From Kumtagia sp963820075 (lineage in GTDB: Bacteria; Pseudomonadota; Alphaproteobacteria; Rhizobiales; Rhizobiaceae), in assembly GCA_963820075.1 (NCBI GenBank), contig CAWFYS010000015.1, forward strand, positions 25,724 to 89,723: a stretch of 64,000 bases of DNA, read 5' to 3'. Below, in pieces: positions 46,266-54,735 of this stretch. The position numbers were made by a program, and so were the translations under genes. Within the stretch, counting starts at the first letter, position 1. Each line of letters begins with the position of its first letter. Under the pieces are notes generated by a model. The model saw only the letters and a list, made by a program, of their open reading frames with translations, searched no databases and was not told where the DNA came from.

Positions 46266-47870
46266 TTACCCGCCGGCAGGGACGGCCGGAGCCAGTGGAG
46301 CATCCGCATAGACCGCCGTGGTCGGCATCACCGGCGTTCGGGGCAGATCATGCAGGACAGGCGGCTGCTGCTGACCGCTCGGCGAAGTTTCGGCCTGACG
46401 CTTGCAGAGAGCCGCGCTCGCGAAAGCCAGCAGTGCCGCCGAAACGTTGAGGACGACCAACAGGACAGCCATATCCACGCCATTGGGGCCGAAGGGCACG
46501 TTGAATTTATACTGCACCTGCGCCGCCGCATAGAAAAGCGATGCCAACGCCACCCCTGCCGCCAGGACCGAGACCGTGGATGTCGTCTTCCACCTCGTAC
46601 GCCGGATGCCGTCGTCCATGTAGAGCAGCACCACGAAGCAGACGACCAGCGATATGAACGAGTGCAGCAGGTAGAACGGCAAGTTGGATTGAATGAAGGT
46701 CCAGAAGCCGATTGTCCTCCCGCTCTTGTAGGCTCCGTAGTCGAAGAACGCCTGGAATAGGTCGAACAGCACGACGCCGATGAGGGTGAAGGCAAACAGG
46801 CCCGCGTAGCGGTTGAAATGCGCCACTATTCCGGGGAGGCGGTCACGCTGGTCGGCTGGCGCCGCTTTTGCCCGGTCGAGAGCGCTCAACCATGTCGCCA
46901 AGGCAACCCCGCTGGCCAAAAAGACCGGTGCGGCCTGCGATATGAGGTACTGGCCGGAGAATTCGAGATTGTTCGGCCAGAAGTCCAGTTCGGCGCCTGC
47001 GCTCAGGAAGCGCGCCGCCAGACTGTCAAACAGCGGAATGAGGTTCCACAAGAGCGTCATTCCCACGAGGAACAGAATGCCGCCCGCAAGAAAGGCCTTC
47101 GGCCAGAAGGGATTCGAAATCATCGACACGCGAAGGTCGCCGGCCAGCCGGTCGAGCGACGCCACGCCGCTCTCCCGCACGGTCGCGAGTGAAGCAACGT
47201 CGACGAGCTGCCGCGTGAGGATTTTCAGTTCCCGCCGTGTCCCCTTCAGAAGCTCGGCTTCATCGTCGAGCTTCAGCCGGGCGAGATGAGCGCGGTAGAA
47301 CTCCGTGTCGGCATAGGCGTCGATCCGTTCCACCCAGGTGTCGCTGATCAACAGCTGGAGTTCCTTGGCCAATTGCTTGGAACCCGGACTACGCGTGAAT
47401 ATCTGGTTGGAGAAGAAGCTCGACGTGCTCATGACCCGACTGGGGACTCCCATCCAGGAATGGAACAGGTTGCGCTGCACGTTGCCGATATTGGCGAGCA
47501 AGGGAATGCCCGGCTGCGTAAAGCCGATGAATGCGGCCGCGATGTAGAGCGGGTACTGGACGGAGTCGACGAACGTCTTCAGCTCCGCGCTGAGCGGCGC
47601 TCCCGATACCTTGGCCCAACCGAGCAGGATGGTAGGGGATACGTTGCACAGGATGAAATAGGCGAGGAACGTCGCGGCCAGGAAAGCCGCGAGTGTGGCG
47701 CAATAGGTCAGCTTTCCGGCGAAGTCGATCGCCCGCAGATTTGGGATGAGCGCGGAGCGCGCGGCGACTTCCGGATCCTGCGAGCTGAGCTCGCTGAACT
47801 TCGCGAACTGGTATGCGCCGAGCACGGCGGCACCGAACCAGAATTCGGTCGAGAGGAAGAGGTCAGGCAT
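46266..47870 (-). CDS. Unknown polytopic membrane protein (about nine helices)
   Basis: 534 residues, not recognised. Hydrophobic helices are near residues 8-24, 54-76, 105-128, 259-281, 308-330, 356-377, 396-418, 431-452 and 467-489. Residues 135-255 form a soluble, charged, mostly helical domain (YRAHLARLKLDDEAELLKGT, then RRELKILTRQLVDV) between helices 3 and 4. The last 45 residues are Pro/Ala-rich. ATG at 47870 follows GGGAGGA. It lies 21 bp downstream of the small secreted peptide gene, with which it probably forms a two-gene operon. There are no obvious transporter signatures, nucleotide motifs or catalytic residues. Confidence 0.75.
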   Translation of the reverse strand: MPDLFLSTEFWFGAAVLGAYQFAKFSELSSQDPEVAARSALIPNLRAIDFAGKLTYCATLAAFLAATFLAYFILCNVSPTILLGWAKVSGAPLSAELKTFVDSVQYPLYIAAAFIGFTQPGIPLLANIGNVQRNLFHSWMGVPSRVMSTSSFFSNQIFTRSPGSKQLAKELQLLISDTWVERIDAYADTEFYRAHLARLKLDDEAELLKGTRRELKILTRQLVDVASLATVRESGVASLDRLAGDLRVSMISNPFWPKAFLAGGILFLVGMTLLWNLIPLFDSLAARFLSAGAELDFWPNNLEFSGQYLISQAAPVFLASGVALATWLSALDRAKAAPADQRDRLPGIVAHFNRYAGLFAFTLIGVVLFDLFQAFFDYGAYKSGRTIGFWTFIQSNLPFYLLHSFISLVVCFVVLLYMDDGIRRTRWKTTSTVSVLAAGVALASLFYAAAQVQYKFNVPFGPNGVDMAVLLVVLNVSAALLAFASAALCKRQAETSPSGQQQPPVLHDLPRTPVMPTTAVYADAPLAPAVPAGG

Positions 47871-47891
47871 GGCACTATCCTCCCTCGTTCT

Positions 47892-48014
47892 CTAAGGAGG
47901 ACAGATGCCATTCGGGCACTGCTGCGCGTATGCTTCGCGCGCCTCGAACAGAGTAACCGAGCCGATCAGGGCGGATAGCAATCCGAAAACCAGAAGAGCT
48001 TTGAACGATCTCAC
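47892..48014 (-). CDS. 40-residue secreted peptide with a C-x4-C motif
   Basis: GTG at 48014 is preceded by a textbook AGAGGAGG site six bases away. The protein has a basic start (MRSFK), a hydrophobic core (ALLVFGLLSALIGSVTLF) and a signal-peptidase site AYA-QQ. Cleavage would release only ten residues, QQCPNGICPP, in which two cysteines four residues apart could form a disulfide ring. The stop codon is 21 bp before the 534-residue membrane protein. It is shorter than usual gene-calling limits. Secretion and maturation are inference from sequence. Confidence 0.65.
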   Translation of the reverse strand: MRSFKALLVFGLLSALIGSVTLFEAREAYAQQCPNGICPP

Positions 48015-48104
48015 GTCAGCCTCCTCTTGAGGGCATGCATGGCCTCGCCACCAAGGGGCAGCCAGCATGCGAGACGATGCGGCATGGAGAGGTGAATCGC
48101 GTTT

Positions 48105-48117
48105 CTTGCATCGCAAG
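48105..48117. promoter_or_regulatory. Candidate operator upstream of the peptide gene
   Basis: CTTGC-atc-GCAAG, a perfect 5-bp-arm palindrome about 90 bp upstream of the GTG at 48014. It is well placed for a regulator site in the peptide/membrane-protein operon, but so short a repeat could occur by chance. Confidence 0.25.
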
Positions 48118-48272
48118 CTATGTCTCGGCCGCGCCTTCCCGAAGTTTTGTCGGGTTCCGGGCGATGGCACTCTCCACGGCCTTACCGAATACACACTAAT
48201 GCTAGCCGAGCGCCGTAACCGCATGATGCCGCAGCATGAGTGTGCTTGTTACCGCTTTCGGCCAGTCGGCCT

Positions 48273-48502
48273 TAGAGCAAGTTGCGATTGGATTGAACCA
48301 TTCTGCCGTACCGGTGGTACGGCCGAGCCGAAGCCCGATGGATTTGGCCCAAACCGGCCCGGCCCTCCGGGTTTCCGGGCGGCGGGCGCCCACGGCGTCG
48401 GATCGCTCGGCCGTACCACCGGTACGACCTTCGCGACCCTCCTGGTGGATCGCCGCGCCGTCCGAGAAACAGAATGATTCAATCCAACCGCAACTTGCTC
48501 TA
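48273..48502. repeat. Nested palindromic element, 230 bp
   Basis: The outer arms at 48273-48305 and 48470-48502 are 33 bp long and differ at two positions when inverted. They begin TAGAGCAAGTTGCG, a block also found at 41458-41471. Immediately inside, arms at 48307-48328 and 48405-48426 (CGTACCGGTGGTACGGCCGA and its complement) pair again, and each contains its own palindrome GTACCGGTGGTAC. An unpaired 43-bp segment lies on the right side. The structure resembles a small non-autonomous repeat element or a strong RNA hairpin. No coding content. Confidence 0.8.
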
Positions 48503-48694
48503 GCCCCGGTTCACCCAGCGGCATATGCCATGTGATGAGAAGGGCTGCGGCAATCCCCGGCCGATCGGGAGCGTGGCGGTTGTGAACGGCGACCGCGCGC
48601 TGCGGCGTTCGACCGGACTGACGACAAATGATGAGCTTGGGCAAAGCGCTTTCAGGCGGCCATATTCTTCCAATGATCGCCAGCGCGCCGGGCG

Positions 48695-49309
48695 CTACCG
48701 CCTCAGCAGGAACACCGCCTGCTGGCCGAAGAAGTTCCAGAACCACCAGGGCATGGAGAAGCCGATTTTCTGCCCGCTGGCATCCAGCGCCGCCGCACTT
48801 TCCACCTTCGCGCCGATCTCGTCGCACAACGCGACGAAATCGCGGATCGTGCAGAAATGGATGTTCGGCGTGTCGTACCAGAAATAGGGGAGGTCCCTGG
48901 TCACCGGCATGCGGCCGCGCAGGAGCAGCGACAGGCGCACGCGCCAATGGCCGAAATTGGGGAAGGAAACTATGGCGCGCTCGCCGATGCGCAGCAGTTC
49001 GGTCAGCACCAGCCTGGGGTTGCGGGTCGCCTGCAGCGTCTGCGACAGGATGACATAGTCGAAGCCGCGATCGGGGTAGAAGACGAGGTCGCGGTCGGCG
49101 TCGCCCTGGATGACGGAAAGGCCGCGCGCCACGCATTCGTTGACGCCGCGCTGCGACAGTTCCACGCCGCGGCCGTCCACCTGTTTCTCGCTCTCCAGCA
49201 TTTCCAGCAGCACGCCGTCGCCGCTGCCGACGTCGAGCACTTTCGCGCCGGGCGGGATGAGGTCGGCGACGACCTGGAGGTCGACGCGCTGGCTGCCGTT
49301 GACGCTCAT
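48695..49309 (-). CDS. metW: Methionine biosynthesis protein MetW
   Basis: 204 residues, a class I SAM-dependent methyltransferase-like fold. QRVDLQVVADLIPPGAKVLD, the SAM loop VLDVGSGDGVLLEMLE and VILSQTLQATRNPRLVLTEL are typical, as is the C-terminal FGQQAVFLLRR. MetW works with MetX in methionine synthesis; its partner role rather than a defined methylation is what the family is known for. ATG at 49309 overlaps the metX stop (ATGA). Confidence 0.93.
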   Translation of the reverse strand: MSVNGSQRVDLQVVADLIPPGAKVLDVGSGDGVLLEMLESEKQVDGRGVELSQRGVNECVARGLSVIQGDADRDLVFYPDRGFDYVILSQTLQATRNPRLVLTELLRIGERAIVSFPNFGHWRVRLSLLLRGRMPVTRDLPYFWYDTPNIHFCTIRDFVALCDEIGAKVESAAALDASGQKIGFSMPWWFWNFFGQQAVFLLRR

Positions 49310-50478
49310 CGGACCGCCAGCCCCCTGGCGCGCGCCGCCGAGCGCAGGAAACCGCCGATCGCGGCAAACAGTTCCGGCTCGTCGAGCAGGAAGGCGTCGT
49401 GGCCGCGATCCGTCTCGATCTCGACAAAGGAGACTGAGGCGCCGGCGGCGTTCAGCGCATGCGCGATCGCCCGGTTCTCCTCGGTCGGGAACAGCCAGTC
49501 GCTGGTGAAGGAGACCAGGCAGAAGCGCGTCTTCGTGCCGGCAAAGGCCTGCGCCAGGCGTCCGCCATGGTCGGCGGCGAGGTCGAAATAATCCATCGCG
49601 CGGGTGAGGTAGAGATAGGAATTGGCGTCGAAGCGGTCGACGAAAGTCACGCCCTGATGGCGCAGATAGCTCTCGATCTGGAAATCGGCGTCGAACCCGA
49701 AAGTGGGGCGCTCGCGGTCCTGCAGGTTGCGCCCGAACTTGCGGTGGAGGGCCGCTTCGGAGAGATAGGTGATGTGGGCCGCCATGCGGGCAACCGCCAG
49801 CCCCTTCTCCGGCCGCCTGCCGGCTTGCAGATAGGCGCCGCCGAGCCACTCCGGATCGGCCATCACCGCCTGGCGGCCGACCTCGTGAAAGGCGATGTTC
49901 TGCGAGGAATGGCGCGAGCTTGTGGCAATCGGCAGCGCCGAAAAGACGCGTTGCGGATAGCTCGACGCCCATTCCAGCACCTGCATGCCGCCCATCGAGC
50001 CGCCGATGATCGAAAAGAGCTGGTCGATGCCGAGATGGTCGACAAGCATCGCCTGGGCGCGCACCATGTCGCGGATCGTGATCACCGGCAGGTTAAGCGC
50101 ATAGGGCTTGCCGGTCGCCGGATCGGTGGAGGCCGGCCCGGTCGAGCCGAGGCAACCGCCGATCACATTCGAGCAGATGACGAAGAAGCGGTCGGTGTCG
50201 ATGATCTTGCCCGGCCCGATCAGCACCTCCCACCAGCCCGGCTTGCCGGTCACCGGATTGGTGCTGGCGACATGCTGGTCGCCGGTCAGCGCGTGGCAGA
50301 CCATTATGGCGTTGGACTTGTCGGCATTGAGCGCGCCATAGGTCTGATAGGCGGTCTGGAACGGCGACAGCAGCGGGCCGGCTTCGAGCGCCAGCGGCCT
50401 GTCGGCGCCGAAGCGCAGCACCGGGCTCGACGGCTGGTCGGCCTCCCTGCTGGTCTTTCGTTCCTTTAACGCGACCAT
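49306..50478 (-). CDS. metX: Homoserine O-acetyltransferase
   Basis: 390 residues, an alpha/beta hydrolase. It acetylates (or in some relatives succinylates) L-homoserine, the first committed step to methionine. AYQTYGALNADKSNAIMVCH, ALTGDQHVAS, the nucleophile elbow GGSMGGMQVLEWA with Ser near residue 160, the acid in SFTSDWLFPTEENRAI and the His in TDRGHDAFLLDEPELF are all visible. It lies behind a SAM-II riboswitch and terminator and is coupled to metW. Confidence 0.95.
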   Translation of the reverse strand: MVALKERKTSREADQPSSPVLRFGADRPLALEAGPLLSPFQTAYQTYGALNADKSNAIMVCHALTGDQHVASTNPVTGKPGWWEVLIGPGKIIDTDRFFVICSNVIGGCLGSTGPASTDPATGKPYALNLPVITIRDMVRAQAMLVDHLGIDQLFSIIGGSMGGMQVLEWASSYPQRVFSALPIATSSRHSSQNIAFHEVGRQAVMADPEWLGGAYLQAGRRPEKGLAVARMAAHITYLSEAALHRKFGRNLQDRERPTFGFDADFQIESYLRHQGVTFVDRFDANSYLYLTRAMDYFDLAADHGGRLAQAFAGTKTRFCLVSFTSDWLFPTEENRAIAHALNAAGASVSFVEIETDRGHDAFLLDEPELFAAIGGFLRSAARARGLAVR

Positions 50479-50508
50479 CTCACCACCATGGGCCGGCTTG
50501 CGAAACGC

Positions 50509-50541
50509 AAAAAAACCGGCGCTGCGAATGCAGGACCGGTT
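50509..50541 (-). terminator. Rho-independent terminator of the metX leader
   Basis: Read on the minus strand: AACCGG, an internal stem CTGC-attc-GCAG, CCGGTT and a run of seven T residues at 50515-50509. It lies between the SAM-II aptamer and the metX start. An upstream GGACCG can pair with CGGTCC, which overlaps the left side of the terminator, giving a competing antiterminator. This fits SAM-dependent premature termination. Confidence 0.8.
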
Positions 50542-50552
50542 ACGACGCGCAA

Positions 50553-50611
50553 CGGTCCTTTAGCGACTTGTTTTACGTGGCTGCAAGCCGACCGGCCAAA
50601 TCACCACGAAG
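50553..50611 (-). promoter_or_regulatory. SAM-II riboswitch (metA element)
   Basis: On the minus strand the leader contains the SAM-II consensus in order: CGTGGTGATTTGGCCG, a short loop, CTTGCAGCCACGTAAAA and ACAAGTCGCTAAAGGA. CGTGG pairs with CCACG (stem P1), and the downstream GCTAAAGG part forms the pseudoknot. It sits about 75-130 bases upstream of metX with a terminator between, so S-adenosylmethionine should shut off metX and metW. SAM-II is characteristic of alphaproteobacterial methionine genes. Confidence 0.9.
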
Positions 50612-50821
50612 TTCACCCGCTCATACTGCCGCGAAGGGGTGTGCGTCAACAGGCGCGTCGTGAGGTCGAGCGTGACCACTTGGCGGCCGTCGATGCCGGC
50701 TGCTTGTTGTTTTGCGCGCCGGCCCGCCGCAAGGCCCGACAGTCGCCCCCTCGACATCGCCGCGCCGCGCCTGTATTTCCGCGAGCGGCCTCGGCCGAGG
50801 CCTTCCTCCGGAACCTGAACC
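50612..50821. other. Remainder of the metX-hisC divergent gap
   Basis: Beyond the riboswitch, about 210 bp separate the two divergent genes and should hold both promoters. AT content rises slightly near 50604-50660, but I cannot assign -35 or -10 elements with confidence and see no protein-like frame. Confidence 0.4.
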
Positions 50822-51934
50822 ATGACCAACGCCACCGACACGACGCGCCCCGAGCCGAAAGCGGGTATCCTCGACATCGAGGCCTATGTGCCGGGCAAGA
50901 GCGCGGCGCCCGCCGGCGTCTCCAAGGTCTACAAGCTGTCGTCCAACGAAAACCCGCTCGGCGCCTCGCCGGCGGCGATCGAGGCCGTGCGAAGGGTAGC
51001 GGACCGGCTCGAATTCTATCCGGACGGCTCGGCCACCCGCCTGCGTGAGGCGATCGGCGCCGCTCATGGCCTGAACCCGGCCAATATCGTCTGCTCGAAC
51101 GGCTCCGACGAAGTGATCGGGCTGCTCGCCCAGATCTACCTGTCGCCGGGCGACGAGGGCATTTTCACCGAGCACGGATTTCTCGTCTACAGGATCTATA
51201 TCCAGGCGGCCGGCGCGGTTCCGGTTGCCGTGAAGGAAACCGACGAGACGGCGGATGTCGACGCCATACTGGCCGCGGTGAGCGAGCGGACGAAAATTGT
51301 CTTCCTGGCCAACCCCAACAATCCGACCGGCACCTACATGCCGTTCGACGAGGTCAAGCGGCTCCATGCGGGATTGCCGAAGCATGTGCTGCTGGTGCTC
51401 GACGCTGCCTATGCCGAATATGTGCGGCGCAACGACTACGAGTCCGGCATCGAACTGGTGTCGAGCTTCCAGAATGTCGTGATGACGCGCACCTTCTCGA
51501 AAATCCACGGGCTCGGCGGCGCGCGCATCGGCTGGGCCTATTGCCCGGCCCATATCGCCGGCGTGCTGAACCGGGTGCGCGGACCCTTCAATGTCAATGC
51601 CGCGGCAATCGAGGCGGGCGTCGCGGCGATGGGCGATCGCGCCCATGTCGAGCGTACGGTCGCGCATAATGAGCGCTGGCTGCCCTGGCTTGCGGCGGAG
51701 TTGACAAAACTCGGGCTGCGCGTGACGCCCGGCGTCGGCAATTTCGTGCTCATTCATTTCCCGGAAGATGGCCGCCACTCGGCGGCTGCGGCGGATGAGT
51801 TCCTGGCGGCGCGCGGCTTTATCCTGCGGCGGGTCGCCGGCTACGGCTTTCCGAACGCCCTGCGCATGACGATCGGCACGGAGGAGGCCAATCGCGGCGT
51901 CGTTGCGGCGCTCGCCGCGTTCCTGGCGAACTGA
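50822..51934 (+). CDS. hisC: Histidinol-phosphate / aromatic aminotransferase
   Basis: 370 residues, a fold type I PLP enzyme. YKLSSNENPLGASPAAIEAV near residue 40, YPDGSATRLREAIG, VCSNGSDEVIGLLAQIYL near 92, FLANPNNPTGTYMPFDEV near 160, and the PLP lysine in TRTFSKIHGLGGARIGWAYC near 225 identify the HisC group. Its neighbour is tyrC, so it may serve aromatic amino acid transamination as well as, or instead of, histidine synthesis; sequence alone does not separate these. Confidence 0.88.
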   Translation: MTNATDTTRPEPKAGILDIEAYVPGKSAAPAGVSKVYKLSSNENPLGASPAAIEAVRRVADRLEFYPDGSATRLREAIGAAHGLNPANIVCSNGSDEVIGLLAQIYLSPGDEGIFTEHGFLVYRIYIQAAGAVPVAVKETDETADVDAILAAVSERTKIVFLANPNNPTGTYMPFDEVKRLHAGLPKHVLLVLDAAYAEYVRRNDYESGIELVSSFQNVVMTRTFSKIHGLGGARIGWAYCPAHIAGVLNRVRGPFNVNAAAIEAGVAAMGDRAHVERTVAHNERWLPWLAAELTKLGLRVTPGVGNFVLIHFPEDGRHSAAAADEFLAARGFILRRVAGYGFPNALRMTIGTEEANRGVVAALAAFLAN

Positions 51935-51935
51935 C

Positions 51936-52871
51936 ATGCAGGCCGCCGTCTACGACAGAATTGCGCTGGTCGGCATCGGCCTCATAGGGTCTTCGCTGGC
52001 GCGCGTCATCCGCCGCGATGGGCTTGCCCGCGAGATCGTCGTTTCGACGCGCAGCGCCGCCACCCTGAAGCGCGCCGAACAGCTCGGCCTCGGCGACGTC
52101 TACGCCGCCGATCCGGCCGAGGCCGTGCGCGACGCCGACCTCGTTATCGTCTCGGTGCCGGTCGGCGCCTCCGGCGCGGTCGCCGAAAAAATCGCGCCGG
52201 GTTTGAAGCCGGGCGCGACGGTGACCGATGTCGGCTCGACCAAGCGCTCGGTGATCGCCCAGATGCGGCCGTTCATGCCGGCGCATGTCCATTTCATTCC
52301 CGGCCACCCGATCGCCGGCACCGAGCATTCCGGGCCGGATGCCGGCTTTGCCGATCTCTTCGACAATCGCTGGTGCATCCTGACGCCGCCGCCGGGTACC
52401 GACCCGGCGGCGATAGAAAGGCTGACCGAATTCTGGCGCGGCTGCGGCTCCAACATCGACACGATGGACCCCGAGCACCACGACATGGTGCTCGCCATCG
52501 TTTCGCATCTGCCGCACATCATCGCCTACAACATCGTCGGCACGGCGGACGACCTGGAAGGCGTCATCAAATCCGAGGTCGTCAAATATTCAGCGTCCGG
52601 CTTTCGCGACTTCACGCGCCTGGCGGCCTCGGACCCGACGATGTGGCGCGACGTCTGCCTGCACAACAAGGACGCGATCCTCGAAATGCTGGCGCGGTTT
52701 TCGGAGGACCTGGCGTCGCTGCAGCGGGCGATCCGCTGGGGTGACGGCGACAAGCTGTTCGACCTCTTTACCCGCACCCGCGCCATCCGCCGATCGATCA
52801 TCGAGGCCGGCCAGGAGATCGACGCGCCCGACTTCGGCCGTCAGGCGATCGAGCATCCCGACAGCAAGTAG
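51936..52871 (+). CDS. tyrC: Prephenate / arogenate (cyclohexadienyl) dehydrogenase
   Basis: 311 residues. It oxidatively decarboxylates prephenate or arogenate on the way to tyrosine. The NAD(P) site IALVGIGLIGSSLARVIRRD, VTDVGSTKRSVIAQM near residue 90, the HFIPGHPIAGTEHSGPDAGF active-site block near 115 and DPEHHDMVLAIVSHLPHIIA near 175 are diagnostic. No ACT or chorismate mutase domain is attached. ATG at 51936 lies one base after the hisC stop. Confidence 0.93.
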   Translation: MQAAVYDRIALVGIGLIGSSLARVIRRDGLAREIVVSTRSAATLKRAEQLGLGDVYAADPAEAVRDADLVIVSVPVGASGAVAEKIAPGLKPGATVTDVGSTKRSVIAQMRPFMPAHVHFIPGHPIAGTEHSGPDAGFADLFDNRWCILTPPPGTDPAAIERLTEFWRGCGSNIDTMDPEHHDMVLAIVSHLPHIIAYNIVGTADDLEGVIKSEVVKYSASGFRDFTRLAASDPTMWRDVCLHNKDAILEMLARFSEDLASLQRAIRWGDGDKLFDLFTRTRAIRRSIIEAGQEIDAPDFGRQAIEHPDSK

Positions 52872-52905
52872 GCCGCGCTCGACGGACCCTCGCGCTCGAC
52901 GGACC

Positions 52906-53928
52906 CTATTGCACGGGCGGGATTTTCCCCAGCGGGATAAAACCGAGCGAGACCATACCCTTGCTGATCCTGAGCGGCATCGAGGGCTGGTTGCCGAGAA
53001 AGGTCAGGCCGACAAGGGCCTGGTCGATCTTGTCGGCTTCTTCGGGAAAGACCTGCGACAGCGAAGCGGCCAAGGAGTTGGGTTCCACCAGCGACACCCT
53101 GAGCGTGGCGTCGATGAGGCCGTCGGCGGATATCGAGAAGGGGCCCGACACTTGCAGCGAGCCCTCTGGGCCGAGGGTGAGCGATAGGCTGCGCACCACG
53201 CCGGAACGCCCGCGCAGATCATGCGCGGCGCCCTCGCCGAGAAGCTTCACGCCGTCCGCAAGCGAAATGTCGGCCTCGCCGGAAAGCGGCGGGACGTTGC
53301 GGCCGTCGACCAAAGCGGGATCGAAAGCCAGTCCGGTGAAGCGCGCCGCGAGGTCGAGATCGGCGCCGTTGGGCCGCATGTGGCCTTCGAAAGTCTCGGC
53401 GCTGATGAGCCGCGTTCCGCCGGCGGCGGTGACGCGCAACCCCGAACCTTCGAGCGATACGCGTTCGGGCAGCGGCTTGGCCAGGCGCGCGCTGGCGCGC
53501 AAATTGTTCCAGTCGAGGTTCAGCATTCCCGTGTCCCGCGCCGAGAAGCTTGCCGGGCCGTCCAGTTCGGCCACAAGCCGCATCGGGTCGTAGATTTGTC
53601 CGGCGGAGCGGAAGGCCCCGGTGGAGAGGGTCATTGCCGCGGAGGGCTGCTCCAACGCCACGCGATCGCAGAAGAGGCCGATGCGGAACGGAAAACCCCG
53701 CGCCGTCAGGTTGACGCACTCCGCCTTCATGCCGCGCTCCTGAAGGCGCGCCAGCGTAAGATCGGCTTCCCGCTCGATCTTTCGCGCCAGCCAGAACCAG
53801 CCGGCGGTATAGGCCGCGATCAGCACCACGACGGCGACGCCGAGCCAGAGAATGCGGCGACCGTAGCGCCCCGTTCGGTTGGATGTTTCGTGCATTGCGC
53901 CTGCCGAATCGCTTTTTCTTGGTTCCAT
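52906..53928 (-). CDS. DUF2125 family protein
   Basis: 340 residues from ATG at 53928 (an in-frame GTG at 53949 is possible). One N-terminal membrane anchor (about residues 24-46, ILWLGVAVVVLIAAYTAGWF) precedes a large periplasmic part rich in beta strands. CVNLTARGFPFRIGLFCDRV near residue 78, with two cysteines, is the conserved start of DUF2125. The role is unknown; the layout suggests an envelope protein. It is divergent from the ChaC gene. Confidence 0.85.
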   Translation of the reverse strand: MEPRKSDSAGAMHETSNRTGRYGRRILWLGVAVVVLIAAYTAGWFWLARKIEREADLTLARLQERGMKAECVNLTARGFPFRIGLFCDRVALEQPSAAMTLSTGAFRSAGQIYDPMRLVAELDGPASFSARDTGMLNLDWNNLRASARLAKPLPERVSLEGSGLRVTAAGGTRLISAETFEGHMRPNGADLDLAARFTGLAFDPALVDGRNVPPLSGEADISLADGVKLLGEGAAHDLRGRSGVVRSLSLTLGPEGSLQVSGPFSISADGLIDATLRVSLVEPNSLAASLSQVFPEEADKIDQALVGLTFLGNQPSMPLRISKGMVSLGFIPLGKIPPVQ

Positions 53929-54004
53929 CTTGTCCGCTGCCCTTTTCACGATCGGGCGGACTCGTCTAGGACTTCGCCGCAGGCAGCGGACTTGGCTTGG
54001 CGAT

Positions 54005-54553
54005 ATGGGCGATTTTTGGGTGTTCGGCTACGGCTCCTTGATCTGGAGACCGGGTTTTGCTCATACCGAAACCGAACGCGCGCGGCTGCATGGCTACCGG
54101 CGCTCGCTCTGCGTGCGATCCTACGTGCATCGCGGCACCCCGCAGCGGCCGGGCCTGGTGCTCGGTCTCGACCGGGGCGGGTCCTGCATCGGGCTGGCCT
54201 TCCGCGTGCCGCTGGAACTCCGCGACGAGGTGATGACGTATTTGCGCGAGCGCGAACTGGTGACCAATGTCTATCTGGAGCGCACATTGCCGGTGAGGCT
54301 CGCCACCGGCCGGACGGTGGAGGCGATCTGCTATGTCGTGGATCGTCAGCATGTTCAGTATGCCGGCAAACTCGAAGAAGAGCAGGCGGCGGAGATCGTG
54401 CGCGGCGCGGTGGGCCAGTCCGGGCCCAACGAGGACTATGTTTTCAGCACCGTCGAGCATCTCGAGGCGCTCGGCATCCGCGACCATTGGATGGAGGCGG
54501 TCGCCCGGCGGCTGGCGGCGGGCCGAATCAGCGCGCCGTCCCTCGACATATGA
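54005..54553 (+). CDS. ChaC-type gamma-glutamylcyclotransferase
   Basis: 182 residues. ChaC proteins cleave glutathione to 5-oxoproline and Cys-Gly. The substrate loop FWVFGYGSLIWRPGF opens the protein, GLAFRVPLELRDEVMTYLRE follows, and ICYVVDRQHVQYAGKLEEEQ plus the C-terminal GPNEDYVFSTVEHLEALGI match the family. ATG at 54005 was chosen because the longer frame overlaps the divergent DUF2125 start. Confidence 0.92.
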   Translation: MGDFWVFGYGSLIWRPGFAHTETERARLHGYRRSLCVRSYVHRGTPQRPGLVLGLDRGGSCIGLAFRVPLELRDEVMTYLRERELVTNVYLERTLPVRLATGRTVEAICYVVDRQHVQYAGKLEEEQAAEIVRGAVGQSGPNEDYVFSTVEHLEALGIRDHWMEAVARRLAAGRISAPSLDI

Positions 54554-54581
54554 CAGGAAAGCCGTTCGCCTTTGATTCCGA

Positions 54582-54681
54582 CACGAACGGGCACTAAAGC
54601 AAACCGCCCGATTTCGGAAACGGGCACTCTGCTTTGGTTTCTAGTCGTCGCATCGCTCCCACTTTTCGGCGCGATGCTCTA
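54582..54681. repeat. Intergenic palindromic repeat before the DedA-like gene
   Basis: Two hairpins in tandem: AAAGCA (54596-54601) with TGCTTT (54630-54635) around an inner GCCCG/CGGGC stem, and GCATCGC (54650-54656) with GCGATGC (54671-54677). The second ends GCGATGCTCTAA, as does the mosaic repeat at 41399-41563. Confidence 0.6.
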
Positions 54682-54735
54682 AAGGAAGTCTCCTCCAGAG
54701 TGCTTCGCGCACCAGTACAGCCGGAAATTCAGCCC

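Larger units (their letters stand above)
48015..48694. other. Non-coding stretch upstream of the peptide gene, including a palindromic element
   Basis: This 680-bp stretch holds no credible gene. It contains, from left to right, the presumed promoter region of the minus-strand peptide gene, a small palindrome at 48105-48117, the nested inverted-repeat element at 48273-48502, and about 190 bp of unremarkable GC-rich DNA before the metW stop codon at 48695. Long open frames across it are artefacts of high GC and of the palindrome. Confidence 0.55.

Noticed and set aside
48067..48477. Open frames through the palindromic element
   Set aside because: They are created by the repeat sequence itself and lack start signals and conserved residues.
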